Assembly (NCBI GenBank): GCA_025360425.1
Contig: JANYCD010000076.1
Coordinates: forward strand, 81,639 to 130,055
Reading direction: 5' to 3'
Source: Sterolibacteriaceae bacterium
Lineage (GTDB): Bacteria; Pseudomonadota; Gammaproteobacteria; Burkholderiales; Rhodocyclaceae
DNA length: 48,417 nucleotides
The notes beneath the pieces are model-generated. The model worked only from the letters and a program-made list of their open reading frames with translations, ran no database searches and had not been told where the DNA came from. Every line of letters starts with the position of its first letter. The first letter of the stretch is position 1. Position numbers and translations under genes: made by a program. Below, piece by piece: positions 46,682-48,417 of the stretch.

Positions 46682-47526
46682 AATTCAAGCGCAAAAATCG
46701 CACGCGACAGTCAGGGTTTACGATGATCGAGGCCATCATGGTCATCGTCATCACCGGCATCCTCAGCAGCATGGTGGCGGTATTCATCAAGTCGTCGGTC
46801 GACAGCTATATTGACGCCGAGCAGCGGGCGGAATTGACCGAAGCCGCCGATCTGGCGCTGCGTCGCCTGTCGCGCGAAATCCGCCTTGCACTGCCCAACA
46901 GCCTGCGCGTGACGACCGTTGCGAATGTCACCTATATCGAGTTCATTCCCACCAGCGACGGTGGCCGCTATCGTGATACGGGCGATGGTTCCGCGGGCGG
47001 TACGGTGCTTGATTTCGTGACCGCCGCCAACAAGAGTTTCGATGTCCTGGGCCCGGTGCCGACGCTGGCCACGGGGGGCAGTGGCGACTTCATCATTGTC
47101 TACAACCTTGGGCAGGTGCCCGCCGATGCTTACGGCGGCGGCAACCGTGCACAGGTGAGTTCGGTGGCCGGCAGCACGGTAACGCTTGCCAGTAATCCAT
47201 TTCCAGGTCCGCCGGCGTTGCCTTCCCCCAATAGCCGCTTTCAGGTCGTGCCGTTCGCTACGCGTGCTGTCACTTATGCGTGTCCAACCACGACGGCGGG
47301 CTTGATTACCAAACGATGGGGCTACGGCTTCATCAACCCGCAGCAAACGCCACCGGCGGGCGGCTCGACCGCGACCGTGGCGCTTAACGCGACTTGCCAG
47401 GTCGACTACACCCAGGCCGCGTTGCAACGCAACGGCATTCTTTACGTTCGCCTCAACATCATCAACGCGACCAGCGGCGAAACCGTATCGGTATTCCAGC
47501 AGATTCACGTGGACAACGCACCATGA
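46678..47526 (+). CDS. mshO: MSHA minor pilin MshO
   Basis: 282 residues with a 13-residue basic leader, core G-FTMIEAIMVIVITGILSSMVAVF (E at +5) and a large C-terminal domain with three cysteines or fewer; the N-terminal helix continues as LTEAADLALRRLSREIRLALPNSLRV, typical of GspJ/PilW-type minor pilins. Overlaps mshD and mshP by four bases each (ATGA). Confidence 0.87.
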   Translation: MKFKRKNRTRQSGFTMIEAIMVIVITGILSSMVAVFIKSSVDSYIDAEQRAELTEAADLALRRLSREIRLALPNSLRVTTVANVTYIEFIPTSDGGRYRDTGDGSAGGTVLDFVTAANKSFDVLGPVPTLATGGSGDFIIVYNLGQVPADAYGGGNRAQVSSVAGSTVTLASNPFPGPPALPSPNSRFQVVPFATRAVTYACPTTTAGLITKRWGYGFINPQQTPPAGGSTATVALNATCQVDYTQAALQRNGILYVRLNIINATSGETVSVFQQIHVDNAP

Positions 47527-47969
47527 GGCCAAACCACAAAGCGGAACGGGGTTTCGCCATCGTCACCGCCATTTTCATCCTGGTTGTGCTGGCGGCGCTG
47601 GGTGGATTCATGGTGACGATTGCCACCTCGCAACAAATCGGCTCGGCGCTCGACGTGCAGGGTGTGCGTGCCTATCAGGCGGCAAAAGCCGGATTGGAAT
47701 GGGGTATCTACAAGCGCCAGCGCGACGGCATGGCGTGCGTCACCGGCGCCGGCACTACCAACTCGTTCGCACTTCCGGCGGGCGCCACCACGTTGTCGGG
47801 TTTCAGGGTCACGGTGGTTTGCACCCAGTATGCCGATCCACCAATCACCGGCGGCCCGGCGGTTTACCAGATCGAATCGACGGCCTGCAATTTCCCCAGT
47901 GGCGGGGCGTGTCCGGGTACGGTCGGAGCGACCAATTACGTAGAGCGACGCGTAAAGGTGACATTCTAG
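47523..47969 (+). CDS. mshP: MSHA minor pilin MshP (PilX-like)
   Basis: 148 residues. Leader MRPNHKAERG then FAIVTAIFILVVLAALGGFMV; Thr replaces Glu at +5, as in PilX/GspK-like minor pilins that sit at the fibre tip. C-terminal domain contains four cysteines. ATG 47523 overlaps the mshO stop. Followed by a 56-base gap and mshQ. Confidence 0.85.
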   Translation: MRPNHKAERGFAIVTAIFILVVLAALGGFMVTIATSQQIGSALDVQGVRAYQAAKAGLEWGIYKRQRDGMACVTGAGTTNSFALPAGATTLSGFRVTVVCTQYADPPITGGPAVYQIESTACNFPSGGACPGTVGATNYVERRVKVTF

Positions 47970-48025
47970 GCAGTGCAGCCCGGGTTGCACTTTTGTTCAT
48001 TTTCCATCCGTACTAGACTCAAACA

Positions 48026-48417
48026 ATGCGGTCCACACTAAACCTCCTGCGCTGTGTCGCGATCCTGGTCCTGGGCCTGTGCTCCACGGGCGCGTGGTCG
48101 GCGACCTACGGCTATGCCCAGACATCGCTGGCATGGATCAACAACACCACCCACACCGATGTCACCTGGGGCGGTTCTGCGCAGTGCGCCGCCTGGAACA
48201 GTGCTCCCGTCGACGATGACGGCACGGCGCCGATCAACATCGGATTCACCTTTAACTACGGCGGGACCAACTACACCCAGGTTCGGGTCAACTCCAACGG
48301 CCGTCTCCAGTTCAACAACAATTATTGCGGCTACGGCACGCAAGCCATCGGGCCGCCGCCGACCTATCCATATCCATACCCCGATGCGAACATGAATAAC
48401 ACCATGCGTATCTATGG
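48026..48417 (+). CDS. mshQ: MshQ-like surface/adhesin protein, N-terminal part (cut by window edge)
   Basis: The frame opens at ATG 48026 and is still open at the window end (130 codons seen). A signal peptide (MRSTLNLLRCVAILVLGLCS..., about 25 residues) is followed by a Tyr/Asn/Gly-rich region (INIGFTFNYGGTNYTQVRVNSNGRLQFN) as in nidogen-like N-termini of MshQ-type and other large adhesins. MshQ proteins are usually over 1000 residues; most of the gene lies outside. By position it is the last gene of the MSHA block, probably at the tip or on the cell surface. Confidence 0.8.
   Translation, partial: MRSTLNLLRCVAILVLGLCSTGAWSATYGYAQTSLAWINNTTHTDVTWGGSAQCAAWNSAPVDDDGTAPINIGFTFNYGGTNYTQVRVNSNGRLQFNNNYCGYGTQAIGPPPTYPYPYPDANMNNTMRIY

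Overview
The window looks like ordinary chromosome of a GC-rich betaproteobacterium. A Rhodocyclales or Nitrosomonadales type relative is plausible, but the sequence alone does not fix the genus. The reasons are the mix of families (a CNP1-like protein, a DUF6776-like protein, two-domain polyphosphate:AMP phosphotransferase, the tkt-gap-pgk-pyk-fba-purC order), the dense short-overlap operons, and an intergenic repeat of a kind I remember from Burkholderiales/Rhodocyclales genomes. I see no tRNA, rRNA, CRISPR array, phage or transposase gene.

Layout. 1-5.1 kb: an M23 cell-wall peptidase faces a minus-strand series argC > DUF6776-like membrane protein > bactofilin > erpA. The ribosomal pair rplM-rpsI lies upstream of argC and is separated from it by a strong terminator. 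5.1-7.7 kb: an AT-rich 487-bp spacer carries the rplM promoter and a promoter/operator-like site for an osmC-family gene; the minus-strand operon rppH-CNP1-coq7 follows. 7.7-14 kb: proS and a lytic transglycosylase on plus, then rsmE-pap-argA-yggX on minus. 14-22 kb: a central-carbon operon tkt-gap-pgk-pyk-fba plus purC, with an inverted-repeat element between pgk and pyk. 22-26.2 kb, minus strand: gpmA, an EnvC-like amidase activator, a CtpA-type protease and a MoeB/ThiF-like protein. 26.3-29.4 kb: rhodanese, grxC, secB, an SH3-domain protein, gpsA, and trmL on minus.

29.5-48.4 kb is a nearly complete MSHA-type (type IVa) pilus locus in three plus-strand blocks. Block 1 is mshE-G-F-B-A (motor ATPase, platform protein, pilins). 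Block 2 is mshI-PilN-like-J-K-L-M-N (alignment complex, secretin, AAA and TPR proteins). Block 3 is mshC-D-O-P-Q (minor pilins and a large surface protein cut by the window edge). Between blocks 1 and 2 lies a convergent PglL/Wzy-type O-oligosaccharyltransferase gene, which suggests a glycosylated pilin. Between blocks 2 and 3 lie comF (minus), bioB, bioC and a small basic ORF. MshE starts with two repeats of the c-di-GMP-binding MshEN type, so pilus extension is probably under second-messenger control. No prepilin peptidase or retraction ATPase gene is in the window.

The most interesting points are the glycosyltransferase gene whose last codons contain the mshA terminator, the very long MshC leader and hairpin 5' region, a prepilin-like MshF, the interspersed repeat between mshE and mshG, the inverted-repeat/36-codon ORF element between pgk and pyk, and the palindrome overlapping the -10 of the osmC promoter.
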